Source: Bacteroidota bacterium
Lineage (GTDB): Bacteria; Bacteroidota; Bacteroidia; AKYH767-A; 2013-40CM-41-45
Direction of reading: 5' to 3'
Length of the DNA stretch: 64,000 bases
NCBI GenBank assembly: GCA_016720935.1
Contig: JADKJP010000006.1
Coordinates: 1,413,194 to 1,477,193 of the forward strand
Positions within the stretch are counted from its first letter, which is position 1; the number at the start of each line of letters is the position of its first letter. The notes beneath the pieces are model-generated. The model was not told where the DNA came from, did not search any database, and saw only the letters and a program-made list of their open reading frames with translations. The position numbers and the translations under genes were made by a program. Positions 26,721 through 33,961 of the stretch are shown piece by piece.

Positions 26721-27065
26721 TTATTTAGCGCCTGGTTTTTTCATGCCTACTTTTGGAGCACCTTCCGGAGCTTTTACTTCTGCTTTCGGTTTAGCCTTCG
26801 GTTTTGGCTTGTTTGCAGCCTTTTTAGCGGCAGCGTCGATTGAATCCTGCTGTGCTTTTTGCATAGCAGCATTGATTGAATCCTGGCGAGCCTGTTCAGC
26901 AGCAGCCTGTACAGCAGCGATTGAATCAGCAGCAATTTTTTCCATAGCGGCACTAATAGAGTCCTGGCGCGCTTTTTCAGCAGCAGCCTTTTCTTCAGCA
27001 CTTGGACCACAGGAGATCAAAGCGACCATTCCTGCAGCAAGAAGAAGAGAGAATACTTTTTTCAT
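26721..27065 (-). CDS. Ala/Lys-rich helical lipoprotein with DSI repeats (paralog 2)
   Basis: A 114-residue lipoprotein. MKKVFSLLLAAGMVALISC ends in a lipobox (Cys19), then GPSAEEKAAAEKA. The helix carries four DSI motifs spaced 12, 15 and 12 residues (ARQDSIS, AADSIA, ARQDSIN, AQQDSID), then a Lys/Pro-rich tail (KPKPKAKPKAEVKAPEG) ending in PGAK. The length and repeats differ from paralog 1, but the signal peptide and first 13 mature residues are nearly the same. The long basic tail could contact peptidoglycan or other acidic surface polymers. Start at ATG 27065 is fixed by the signal peptide. Each paralog has its own terminator. Confidence 0.78.
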   Translation of the reverse strand: MKKVFSLLLAAGMVALISCGPSAEEKAAAEKARQDSISAAMEKIAADSIAAVQAAAEQARQDSINAAMQKAQQDSIDAAAKKAANKPKPKAKPKAEVKAPEGAPKVGMKKPGAK

Positions 27066-27097
27066 TTTCTTAATTGGTTTTTGTGGATAAGACTTTG

Positions 27098-27105
27098 CAA
27101 AACTA
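27098..27105 (-). promoter_or_regulatory. -7 box (TAGTTTTG) for the 26721-27065 lipoprotein
   Basis: Exact TAnnTTTG match on the minus strand, about 33 bases upstream of ATG 27065. Start of transcription would be near 27091. The -33 element is not clear. Confidence 0.45.
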
Positions 27106-27141
27106 TTACTTTTTTTGACATGTAAATGTTGCATTTTTCTG

Positions 27142-27149
27142 TACTTTTG
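27142..27149 (+). promoter_or_regulatory. -7 box (TACTTTTG) for the Ig-like lipoprotein gene
   Basis: Exact TAnnTTTG match. A TTTG at 27114-27117 could be the -33 element, though the 24-base spacer is slightly long. Transcription would start near 27156, giving a 35-base leader to ATG 27191. It is back to back with the 27098-27105 box, so the two genes are divergently driven. Confidence 0.55.
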
Positions 27150-27190
27150 CAAAACTAAATCGAATAAATATAACTAAAACCAGTTAACAA

Positions 27191-27889
27191 ATGAAAAAAC
27201 AACTCTTCCGCATTTCTATTGGACTTTTTACACTTGGCGTGATTTTCCTCACAGGCTGTTCTAAAAATGAAGACACAACCGCACCAAGCATTACGCTGAG
27301 TGGTGATCAGACCATGACAGTTTCTCTTCCGGCTACTGCAAATGGCAATTCCGCTTATTCTGAACCAGGATTTTCGGCTACTGACGATGAGGATGGTACT
27401 ATCACTTCTTCAGTTACCGTGAGTGGTACAGTTGATATGAACCGTAAAGGATCTTATACACTTACTTATACCGTTGCTGATAAAGCCGGTAATTCAACTT
27501 CTGTTAACCGTGTTGTAAATGTGGTAAATGATGCTGAAGTTTTCGGTGGAAATTACAATAATTCTGTTGACACAGGTCTTGTTTCTCCGGTTAGTCAGTT
27601 CAATGCTATCGTTACAGTATCTGATACTGTTAACAACCTTGTGAAAATTAACAACTTCGGAGCTTTCGGTAATACAGTGAATGTTTGGGCTACTATTAAT
27701 GGAACTGCAACCGGTGCTGCCGTTTCTGTGGCTTCAAGTCAGTCCCTTGGAGTAACTGCCTACATCTCAAATGTATTTTCAAGTGAATGCTTCGTGATTT
27801 CAGGTGTTAGCCCTACTTCTTTCCGAATTAAATTCGGCTGGAATGATGGCGCAAACAGTGATGTTTCTACGAGCTATTACATTCGCTAA
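27191..27889 (+). CDS. Lipoprotein with Ig-like (DUF5011) domain
   Basis: A 232-residue lipoprotein. The signal peptide MKKQLFRISIGLFTLGVIFLTGC carries the lipobox (Cys23). Residues about 30-115 form a bacterial Ig-like DUF5011 domain ('TTAPSITLSGDQTMTVSLP', 'YSEPGFSATDDEDGTITSSVTVSG', 'GSYTLTYTVADKAGNSTSVNRVVNVV'). The second half is a separate beta-rich domain with no recognised family. DUF5011 modules usually sit in surface or adhesin-like lipoproteins. A terminator follows 17 bases after the stop, so it is a single-gene unit with its own promoter. Confidence 0.82.
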   Translation: MKKQLFRISIGLFTLGVIFLTGCSKNEDTTAPSITLSGDQTMTVSLPATANGNSAYSEPGFSATDDEDGTITSSVTVSGTVDMNRKGSYTLTYTVADKAGNSTSVNRVVNVVNDAEVFGGNYNNSVDTGLVSPVSQFNAIVTVSDTVNNLVKINNFGAFGNTVNVWATINGTATGAAVSVASSQSLGVTAYISNVFSSECFVISGVSPTSFRIKFGWNDGANSDVSTSYYIR

Positions 27890-27906
27890 TCAAGATTAAA
27901 ATTGAT

Positions 27907-27939
27907 AAAAAAAGCTGTCTGAACAAGGCAGCTTTTTTT
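27907..27939 (+). terminator. Rho-independent terminator after the Ig-like lipoprotein gene
   Basis: A7-GCTG-TCT (27907-27920) pairs with A-GG-CAGC-T7 (27926-27939), 5-base loop. A strong intrinsic terminator. Confidence 0.9.
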
Positions 27940-27968
27940 ATTTCCCATGACCTCGTACATTCGCAATC

Positions 27969-29882
27969 ATGACCAACAAGAGCAATTTTCTGCTCCTCCT
28001 GCAAAGGATTTTTATTTTGATGCTCCTGTTCACCATTAGCAGGTTCTTGTTTCTCATCATTAACTTCTCTTACTTCCACGAAGCTCCTTCAATAGATCTT
28101 GTACTATCCTTCTTCTTCGGACTCCGTTTCGACATCACCGCTATAGTTCTTTGCAATCTGCTATTCATCTTTCTTCACTTTTTTCACTTCTCCTTCTTTT
28201 ATTCCAAATGGTACCAGCGTATCACAGCATTCGTTTTTTACCTTGTAAATATCCCTCTGCTCCTGCTCAATTGCATTGATTTGGTTCTCTTTCGCTTTGC
28301 TGGTAAACGAGCCACAGCAGATGTTTTTAAGATCATGAGTTTTGGCGAGGATTTCACCAATGCCGTACCAAAGATGATTCTGGATTTCTGGTACCTGGCC
28401 TTGTTGTTTGTACTCCTCGTTGCTTTCCTGGTGTTCTGTTATAAAAAAGTGAAGTTGCAAACAGCTTCCGGCAACAGTATCAACAACTTCTTTTTTCGCC
28501 CCTGGATAAAGCCTCTCTCCTATCTTGTTTTTGCTTTTCTGGTCTTTACTGGATTCCGTGGTGGACTTCAGTACAGACCGATCAATATACTCACAGCTTC
28601 ACAATATGGGAGCGGAAAAATCACCGCGCTTGTTTTGAATACTCCCTTTTCTGTGATTAAATCCTATGGAAAAGGCACACTTCTGGAAATGCATTATTTC
28701 TCCGCTGAAGAAGTTGAACAAATATCTCCTGTAATTCACAATCCAACACCTGCTGTTGATTTTCGATCTCTGAATGTGGTGGTGATTATTCTTGAGAGTT
28801 TTGGAAAAGAATATATCGGTAATTTGAACAAGAAGACCGGCTACACTCCATTCCTGGATTCACTTATGGATCAAAGTCTGGTTTTTGAAAATGCTTACGC
28901 GAATGGAAAAAGATCGATTGAAGGTATTCCTGCCATACTTTCCGGAATTCCGGCATTGATGCAGGAACCCTATATCACATCCGCCTATGCAGGGAATACT
29001 GTCACCAGCCTTGCTTCCAATTTAAATGACAAAGGTTACACTACGGAGTTTTTTCATGGTGGTACCAATGGCACCATGGGCTTTGATAATTTCGTAAAGA
29101 TGTCAGGATTCAAAAGGTATTTTGGACGCAAAGAATACAACAATGACGCGGATTTTGACGGTAGTTGGGGAATCTATGATGAACCGTTTCTCGACCGTGT
29201 CGTGAATGAATGTTCCCGAATGAAACAACCATTTTTATCCGCTGTATTTACTATTTCTTCTCATCACCCTTATAAAATTCCTGCAGCCCTCGAACACGGA
29301 TTTGCAAAGGGAAGCCTCCCGATTCACCAAAGTATCCGCTATGCGGATTATTCACTCCGGAAATTTTTCGAAGCAGCTTCCACTCAGACCTGGTATCAGA
29401 ATACACTCTTTGTCATCACCGCCGATCACACGGCTTTGAGTGAAGAACAGTTTTATCAGAACCGTGTGGGCATGTACGCCATTCCATTGTTGTTTTTCCG
29501 CCCGGATGGCTCCCTCAAAGGGCGGTCCATGCGAACAACACAGCAAATTGATATCCTTCCAAGTGTCATGGATTACCTAAACTACGATAAAAGTTATTTT
29601 GCTTTTGGCTCCAGTGTATTTGATTCCTCATCCACCGGTTTTGCCATCAATTTTATCAATGAAAATTATCAACTGATCGAAGGGAATTACAGTCTGGTGC
29701 TGGATACCCTTTCTGAAAATAAATTGTATAATTTTACAGCAGACAGCTCGCTCTCCACCAATCGGATCACTTCTGATACGGTTATCGGATTGCAAATGCA
29801 ACAGAAATTAAAAGCCATTATCCAGCAGTTCAACCATGCCATGGTGATGAACAAAATGGATGCCCTCAAGTCAGGTAAATAA
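27969..29882 (+). CDS. LtaS-family phosphoglycerol/phosphoethanolamine transferase-like (sulfatase fold)
   Basis: A 637-residue inner-membrane enzyme of the LTA-synthase/sulfatase superfamily. Five hydrophobic segments (about 8-32, 45-72, 84-106, 142-157, 182-197) precede the extracytoplasmic catalytic domain. Key residues match LtaS: E276 in VIILESFG (metal ligand), S316 in 'NGKRSIEG' where LtaS has the Thr nucleophile, 'SSHHPY' near 430, and D486-H487 in ITADHTA. Family members cut phosphatidylglycerol or another phospholipid to transfer the head group, leaving diacylglycerol. Bacteroidota have no classic LTA, so the acceptor is unknown. It overlaps the next gene (lipid kinase) by TAATG, and a DgkA gene follows. 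A one-mismatch -7 box (TACATTCG, 27956-27963) precedes it. Confidence 0.85.
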   Translation: MTNKSNFLLLLQRIFILMLLFTISRFLFLIINFSYFHEAPSIDLVLSFFFGLRFDITAIVLCNLLFIFLHFFHFSFFYSKWYQRITAFVFYLVNIPLLLLNCIDLVLFRFAGKRATADVFKIMSFGEDFTNAVPKMILDFWYLALLFVLLVAFLVFCYKKVKLQTASGNSINNFFFRPWIKPLSYLVFAFLVFTGFRGGLQYRPINILTASQYGSGKITALVLNTPFSVIKSYGKGTLLEMHYFSAEEVEQISPVIHNPTPAVDFRSLNVVVIILESFGKEYIGNLNKKTGYTPFLDSLMDQSLVFENAYANGKRSIEGIPAILSGIPALMQEPYITSAYAGNTVTSLASNLNDKGYTTEFFHGGTNGTMGFDNFVKMSGFKRYFGRKEYNNDADFDGSWGIYDEPFLDRVVNECSRMKQPFLSAVFTISSHHPYKIPAALEHGFAKGSLPIHQSIRYADYSLRKFFEAASTQTWYQNTLFVITADHTALSEEQFYQNRVGMYAIPLLFFRPDGSLKGRSMRTTQQIDILPSVMDYLNYDKSYFAFGSSVFDSSSTGFAINFINENYQLIEGNYSLVLDTLSENKLYNFTADSSLSTNRITSDTVIGLQMQQKLKAIIQQFNHAMVMNKMDALKSGK

Positions 29883-30772
29883 TGTCTCAGAAAAAAATCC
29901 GTTTTATCATTAATCCAAAGTCCGGTGCAATGCACAAGGAACATTTCGCGGATTGGATACAATCCGGAATCGATCCTGCCCGTTATGTACCCGAAATCAT
30001 TTATACTCAATATCCAAAACATGCCACTGAATTAAGCCGTGAAGCTGCATTGCGTGGAGATGGACTGGTGGTCACTGTTGGTGGTGATGGTTCCGTGAAT
30101 GAAGCAGGTGCCGGACTAGTCGGTTCGAATACCGCTCTTGGTATCATTCCTACAGGATCAGGAAACGGAATGGCTCGTCATCTGAATATTCCTGTTGATT
30201 TCAAAAAAGCCTTGCATGTGATCAACCGTGGAAAAGCGGAACGCATCGATACAGCAACAGTAAACTCCATGTTTTGCGCGGGTACTTTCGGATTGGGATT
30301 TGATGCTCACATTGCTCACCTCTTCGCGGAGGCGGGCACACGGGGATATTCAACTTATGTAAAACTTGTGCTTACAGAATTCTACAAATATCCTTCCCGA
30401 AAATTTAATTTGGATATTGATGGTGACAATTTTGAAGCGGATTGTTTCCTACTCACCATTGCTAACTCTTCACAATTTGGAAACAACGCGGTAATCGCGC
30501 CGTTCGCTGATGTGAAAGACGGATGGCTGGATATTTCCATGATGAAAAAATTCCCATTTCTCATGGCTCCGCATTTGATTTACAGAATGATGAACAATAG
30601 CCTGCATCGTTCCAGATATTTTTCCGGAAAACGAGGAAAATCCATCAGGATCATCAATTCCGGAATACTGAAGGGACATATCGATGGAGAACCTGTTGTG
30701 TTGCAGGATACAATTGAAGTGAAAGTTGTCCCTTTATCCCTGGATGTATGGGTCTTACCAAAGGAACTATAA
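29882..30772 (+). CDS. Diacylglycerol kinase-family lipid kinase (DagK/YegS-like)
   Basis: A 296-residue soluble lipid kinase. The N-terminal domain shows 'IINPKSGAM' (9-17), the nucleotide-binding GGDGS (67-71) and 'PTGSGNGMARHL' (90-101), all typical of the DAGK catalytic domain. The C-terminal beta sandwich includes 'GLGFDAHIAHLF' and 'HIDGEPV'. It phosphorylates diacylglycerol or a similar lipid with ATP. The ATG shares one base with the TAA of the LtaS-family gene (TAATG), so the two are probably translationally coupled: the LtaS-type reaction releases diacylglycerol, and this enzyme could return it to phosphatidic acid. That link is inference from context. Confidence 0.88.
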   Translation: MSQKKIRFIINPKSGAMHKEHFADWIQSGIDPARYVPEIIYTQYPKHATELSREAALRGDGLVVTVGGDGSVNEAGAGLVGSNTALGIIPTGSGNGMARHLNIPVDFKKALHVINRGKAERIDTATVNSMFCAGTFGLGFDAHIAHLFAEAGTRGYSTYVKLVLTEFYKYPSRKFNLDIDGDNFEADCFLLTIANSSQFGNNAVIAPFADVKDGWLDISMMKKFPFLMAPHLIYRMMNNSLHRSRYFSGKRGKSIRIINSGILKGHIDGEPVVLQDTIEVKVVPLSLDVWVLPKEL

Positions 30773-30775
30773 AAG

Positions 30776-31153
30776 ATGAATTCGAAAGAACCCAAAACAG
30801 TTTCCAATTTTTTTAAACCTGCATTAACAGGATTGGCAGCCGCATTTCGCAGTCAGTTCAACATGAAAATTCATGGTATCATGACTATACTCGTGATCAT
30901 CTGCGCGTTTTATTTTCAGCTGTCTCCTGTAGAATGGTGTATCATTTTATTCTGCATCGGTTCTGTTATTGTTGCTGAACTATTAAACACATCTCTGGAA
31001 GTAACAGTTGATATAGCTTCCCCGCAAATTCAGGAAAAAGCAGGTCTGGCTAAAGATGTCGCAGCAGCCGCTGTATTAATTGCTTCGATCATGTCCGCTA
31101 TTATCGGTCTGATTATTTTCTTACCCAAAATACTGCAACAGTTCAATTCCTGA
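30776..31153 (+). CDS. dgkA: Membrane diacylglycerol/undecaprenol kinase (DgkA family)
   Basis: A 125-residue integral kinase with the small DgkA architecture: three membrane helices (about 30-48, 52-72, 97-117). The catalytic signature is at 68-79 (E68-LLNT-S73-L-E75...VD79) and the second motif at 93-99 (K93-D94-AAAAV). Enzymes of this size phosphorylate undecaprenol in Gram-positives or diacylglycerol in E. coli. It starts 3 bases after the DagK-family gene ends, so one transcript encodes two lipid kinases of unrelated folds behind an LtaS-family enzyme. Confidence 0.88.
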   Translation: MNSKEPKTVSNFFKPALTGLAAAFRSQFNMKIHGIMTILVIICAFYFQLSPVEWCIILFCIGSVIVAELLNTSLEVTVDIASPQIQEKAGLAKDVAAAAVLIASIMSAIIGLIIFLPKILQQFNS

Positions 31154-31177
31154 TTTTATCCTGAAAATTCCAAGATC

Positions 31178-31522
31178 ATGTCAAAAAAATCAAAACCACA
31201 AAGTGGCGTTGTATATTCAACAAATCCTGATTTTCAGTACCAGGTAAAACCTGTCAGTGGCCTTGTTACTCTTCCTCCGGATAAACAGGAGTTAAAAGTA
31301 CAACTGGATAAAAAGAACCGTGGCGGTAAAGCGGTTACGCTCATTACCGGGTTCACCGGCAAGGACGAGGATCTTGAAAAACTCGGACGTGAATTGAAAT
31401 CCAAATGTGGTGTGGGCGGTGCTGTTAAGGATGGAGAAATCCTGATTCAGGGTGACCACCGCGACAGAATCCTCGCTCTATTACTGGCTGCGGGTTATAA
31501 AGCAAAAAAATCAGGCGGCTGA
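31178..31522 (+). CDS. SUI1/YciH-family translation factor-like protein
   Basis: A 114-residue protein with a SUI1 domain in its C-terminal two thirds: 'VQLDKKNRGGKAVTLITGF' and 'KSKCGVGGAVKDGEILIQGDHRDRILALLLAAGY' match eIF1/YciH signatures (the G-G-K basic loop and the C-x-x-G motif). In bacteria YciH-like proteins influence start-codon selection or inhibit translation under stress; the role in Bacteroidota is not settled. It is 24 bases downstream of dgkA and may be the last gene of the operon. No terminator is obvious after it. Confidence 0.88.
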   Translation: MSKKSKPQSGVVYSTNPDFQYQVKPVSGLVTLPPDKQELKVQLDKKNRGGKAVTLITGFTGKDEDLEKLGRELKSKCGVGGAVKDGEILIQGDHRDRILALLLAAGYKAKKSGG

Positions 31523-31591
31523 ACAATCCTTCCTCATTGATTTACCTTCTGACAGAAAATTTTATGTGATAAATATCTTCTTCTAAAAAAA

Positions 31592-32119
31592 TCATTTCGT
31601 CGTTTCGCATCCCATTTGAACACCCATCTTTTCATATTCTATATCATTAGGTTCCCAGAGTTCAATTTTATTTCCTTCGATATCCATGATGTGTACGAAT
31701 TTACCATAATCAAATGCCTCGATGGTGTCAGTCACATTCACTCCTTCTTTTTTGAGAGAATCAACAAGCGCTTCCAGATTTGCAACCCGGTAATTGATCA
31801 TAAACTCCTTTGTAGAAGGTTCAAAGTATTTTGTCTTCTCTGAGAATGGGCTCCATTGTAAAAAACCTTTCTTCGATGAATCTGTCGCCTGTCTCCATTC
31901 GAATACAGTACCATATTGATTTGTAACCAAACCCAAATGGGCTTTATACCATTCGCGCATTTTACCCGGGTCTTTGCACTTAAAAAATATGCCACCAATA
32001 CCGGTCACTCTCTTTAAATTTTTATTTTCCGCGGAGGTGTTTGAAGTCATCGACTTGAATGCAAACCCAAAGAAAAAAGATGCAGCTAGCGCAAGGGTGA
32101 AGAGAATTGTCTTTTTCAT
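31592..32119 (-). CDS. Exported VOC-superfamily protein
   Basis: A 175-residue protein with an N-terminal signal peptide (about 1-28, KKTILFTLALAASFFFGFAFK) followed by one VOC module: 'VTGIGGIFFKCKDPGKMREWYKAHLGL' and 'ALVDSLKKEGVNVTDTIEAFDYGKFVHIMDIEGNKIELWEPND'. The C-terminal E-L-W-E pattern keeps the usual metal-ligand glutamate. An export signal on a VOC protein is less usual; it suggests a periplasmic dioxygenase/lyase or binding protein. Substrate unknown. It follows the hemJ-like gene on the same strand after 64 bases. Confidence 0.8.
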   Translation of the reverse strand: MKKTILFTLALAASFFFGFAFKSMTSNTSAENKNLKRVTGIGGIFFKCKDPGKMREWYKAHLGLVTNQYGTVFEWRQATDSSKKGFLQWSPFSEKTKYFEPSTKEFMINYRVANLEALVDSLKKEGVNVTDTIEAFDYGKFVHIMDIEGNKIELWEPNDIEYEKMGVQMGCETTK

Positions 32120-32183
32120 GGCAAATAATTTAGGGGTAACAGAAAATTAATCTGTTCAATAGACACAAACAAAATGCATTTAC

Positions 32184-32729
32184 TCAGCTTTTCTCAGATT
32201 TCTCCCTCACCTTTTTGTAAACATTGATCGCGACAAGGAGTAATCCGGAAAAAATTAATAATCCTACAAGTCCGTATAACCAATTGGTGGTATCTCTGAG
32301 CACTACAATAAATACAACAGATACAAGAATAATCGTAGCGACTTCATTCCAGAGACGGAGTTTGAAACCACTGTAACGAATCTCATCTTTTTGAAAGCGG
32401 CGGAACATGATTCCACATTGCAAATGATACAATGTCAGAGCGAGTACAAATCCCAGTTTGAGCAAAAGCCAGGACGGCATCGGCCAGGGATAAACCTGGA
32501 CAATCATCCACGTTCCGAAAATATAAGTTAAGATTGCAGAAGGCCATGTAATTCCGTACCATAAAGGTCTGGCGGCTTTTTTAAAATGATTCATCAGAAT
32601 GCTTCGTTCCGGTTCAGTTTTCCCTGCAGCTTCGCTGTGGTAAACAAATATCCTTACAATATAAAACAGTCCGGCAAACCATGTGACCACAAAAATAATG
32701 TGGAGAGCTTTGAGATAGAGAAAATTCAT
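32184..32729 (-). CDS. hemJ: HemJ-like protoporphyrinogen oxidase/CopD-family membrane protein
   Basis: A 181-residue membrane protein of the HemJ (UPF0093) family, which oxidises protoporphyrinogen IX to protoporphyrin IX in heme synthesis. It starts 'MNFLYLKALHIIFVVTWFAGLFY' with the conserved heme-ligand-type histidine (H10), has about four to five membrane helices, and 'WLLLKLGFVLALTLYHL' in the middle with the second conserved K/H region. I start at ATG 32729; the extra 11 codons upstream are polar and unlike the family. It is 16 bases after bshA ends, so both probably share a transcript. Confidence 0.8.
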   Translation of the reverse strand: MNFLYLKALHIIFVVTWFAGLFYIVRIFVYHSEAAGKTEPERSILMNHFKKAARPLWYGITWPSAILTYIFGTWMIVQVYPWPMPSWLLLKLGFVLALTLYHLQCGIMFRRFQKDEIRYSGFKLRLWNEVATIILVSVVFIVVLRDTTNWLYGLVGLLIFSGLLLVAINVYKKVREKSEKS

Positions 32730-32745
32730 ATTCGTTTGATTATAT

Positions 32746-33876
32746 TCAGTGTTTACGGGCAATTACTTTTTCATACAAACGTTCGTACACAGGCATAATT
32801 CTTTTAATGTCGAATGTCTTCGCGTGTTCCAAAGCCTGGTGTTTGAATTTGAGCAGGCGTTCTTCATCTTCCAAAACATAGATCGCGTTTTTGGCCATGT
32901 CATCAACATCACCGACATTACTCATAAAACCGGTTACTCCCTGAACATTCAGTTCCGGTATACCACCGGTATTGGTAGAGATGACCGGAACCTGGCATGC
33001 CATCGCTTCCAGAGCGGCAAGACCAAAACTTTCCGTTTCTGATGGAAGAATAAACAAATCACCGATGGATAAAATTTCTTCCACGGCTTCCAGCTTTCCA
33101 AGAAAGCGGATGTGATCACATGCGGAGCTCTCACGGCATTCTTTTTCAATCTTCCCGCGGTCAGGACCATCACCAATGAGCAAAAGTTTGGATGGGATCT
33201 TCTCAACAATTTTAGAAAAGACCTTAATCACATCACTCACACGTTTGACAGGGCGGAAATTCGAGGCGTGTATGATCAGTTTTTCATTTCCCGGTGCTAC
33301 GGCTCTGCGGAAATGATCTTTTCGTTGTTTGTTAAACCGTCGCAAATCTATGAAGTTGGGGATGACTTCTATTTCTTTATCCACTTTAAAATTCTGATAG
33401 GTATCCTCCATCAGATTCTTTGAGACAGATGTCACAGCATCACTTTCATTGATTGCGAAGGTGACCACAGGATTATAACTGGCATTTTTTCCAACAAGGG
33501 TGATGTCTGTACCATGCAAGGTGGTAATGAATGGCAAATGTACTCCCTGGGCAGCCATAATCTGTTTGGCCATATAAGCAACTGATGCATGAGGAATGGC
33601 ATAATGTACATGAACCAGATCCAAATGCTCGAAGCTGGCAACATCCACCAGTTTGCTTGTCAGCGCCGTCTCATACGGTGCAAATTCAAACAAGGGATAA
33701 TCAGCGACACTTACTTCATGAAAAAAAACATTTTCGGTAAAATGTTCCAGTCGTACAGGCTGACTATAGGTGATAAAATGAATCTTATGACCTTTTTCTG
33801 CGAGGGCTTTTCCCAGTTCGGTAGCAACCACTCCACTACCTCCGAATGTCGGGTAACACAAGATTCCAATTTTCAT
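32746..33876 (-). CDS. bshA: N-acetyl-alpha-D-glucosaminyl L-malate synthase
   Basis: First step of bacillithiol synthesis: UDP-GlcNAc plus L-malate to GlcNAc-malate. A 376-residue GT4 glycosyltransferase. It starts 'MKIGILCYPTFGGSGVVATELGKALAEKGH', has the family's 'HVHYAIPHA' (about 92-100), 'FITTLHGTDITLVG' (about 117-130), the acceptor/donor loop 'SNFRPVKRV' and the GT4 end motif 'ESFGLAALEAMACQVPVI' with the catalytic glutamate region, all strongly like BshA. Bacillithiol is the main low-molecular-weight thiol in many Bacteroidota. bshB and bshC are not in the window. Promoter box upstream at 33919-33926. Confidence 0.93.
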   Translation of the reverse strand: MKIGILCYPTFGGSGVVATELGKALAEKGHKIHFITYSQPVRLEHFTENVFFHEVSVADYPLFEFAPYETALTSKLVDVASFEHLDLVHVHYAIPHASVAYMAKQIMAAQGVHLPFITTLHGTDITLVGKNASYNPVVTFAINESDAVTSVSKNLMEDTYQNFKVDKEIEVIPNFIDLRRFNKQRKDHFRRAVAPGNEKLIIHASNFRPVKRVSDVIKVFSKIVEKIPSKLLLIGDGPDRGKIEKECRESSACDHIRFLGKLEAVEEILSIGDLFILPSETESFGLAALEAMACQVPVISTNTGGIPELNVQGVTGFMSNVGDVDDMAKNAIYVLEDEERLLKFKHQALEHAKTFDIKRIMPVYERLYEKVIARKH

Positions 33877-33918
33877 ATTTTTTGATTCAAAACCTGACGG
33901 GCTTGATCAGGTAAAAAC

Positions 33919-33926
33919 CAAAGATA
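33919..33926 (-). promoter_or_regulatory. -7 box (TATCTTTG) for bshA
   Basis: Exact TAnnTTTG match on the minus strand, 43 bases upstream of the bshA ATG; predicted transcription start near 33912. The -33 element is not clear. Confidence 0.55.
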
Positions 33927-33961
33927 GAAATAGGAAAGAAACCGCGCATCGAAATTTGATT

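Noticed and set aside
26340..27000. Trinucleotide AGC/GCA-like repeats as a microsatellite
   Set aside because: They follow the codon pattern of the Ala/Gln-rich lipoproteins, so the coding constraint explains them.
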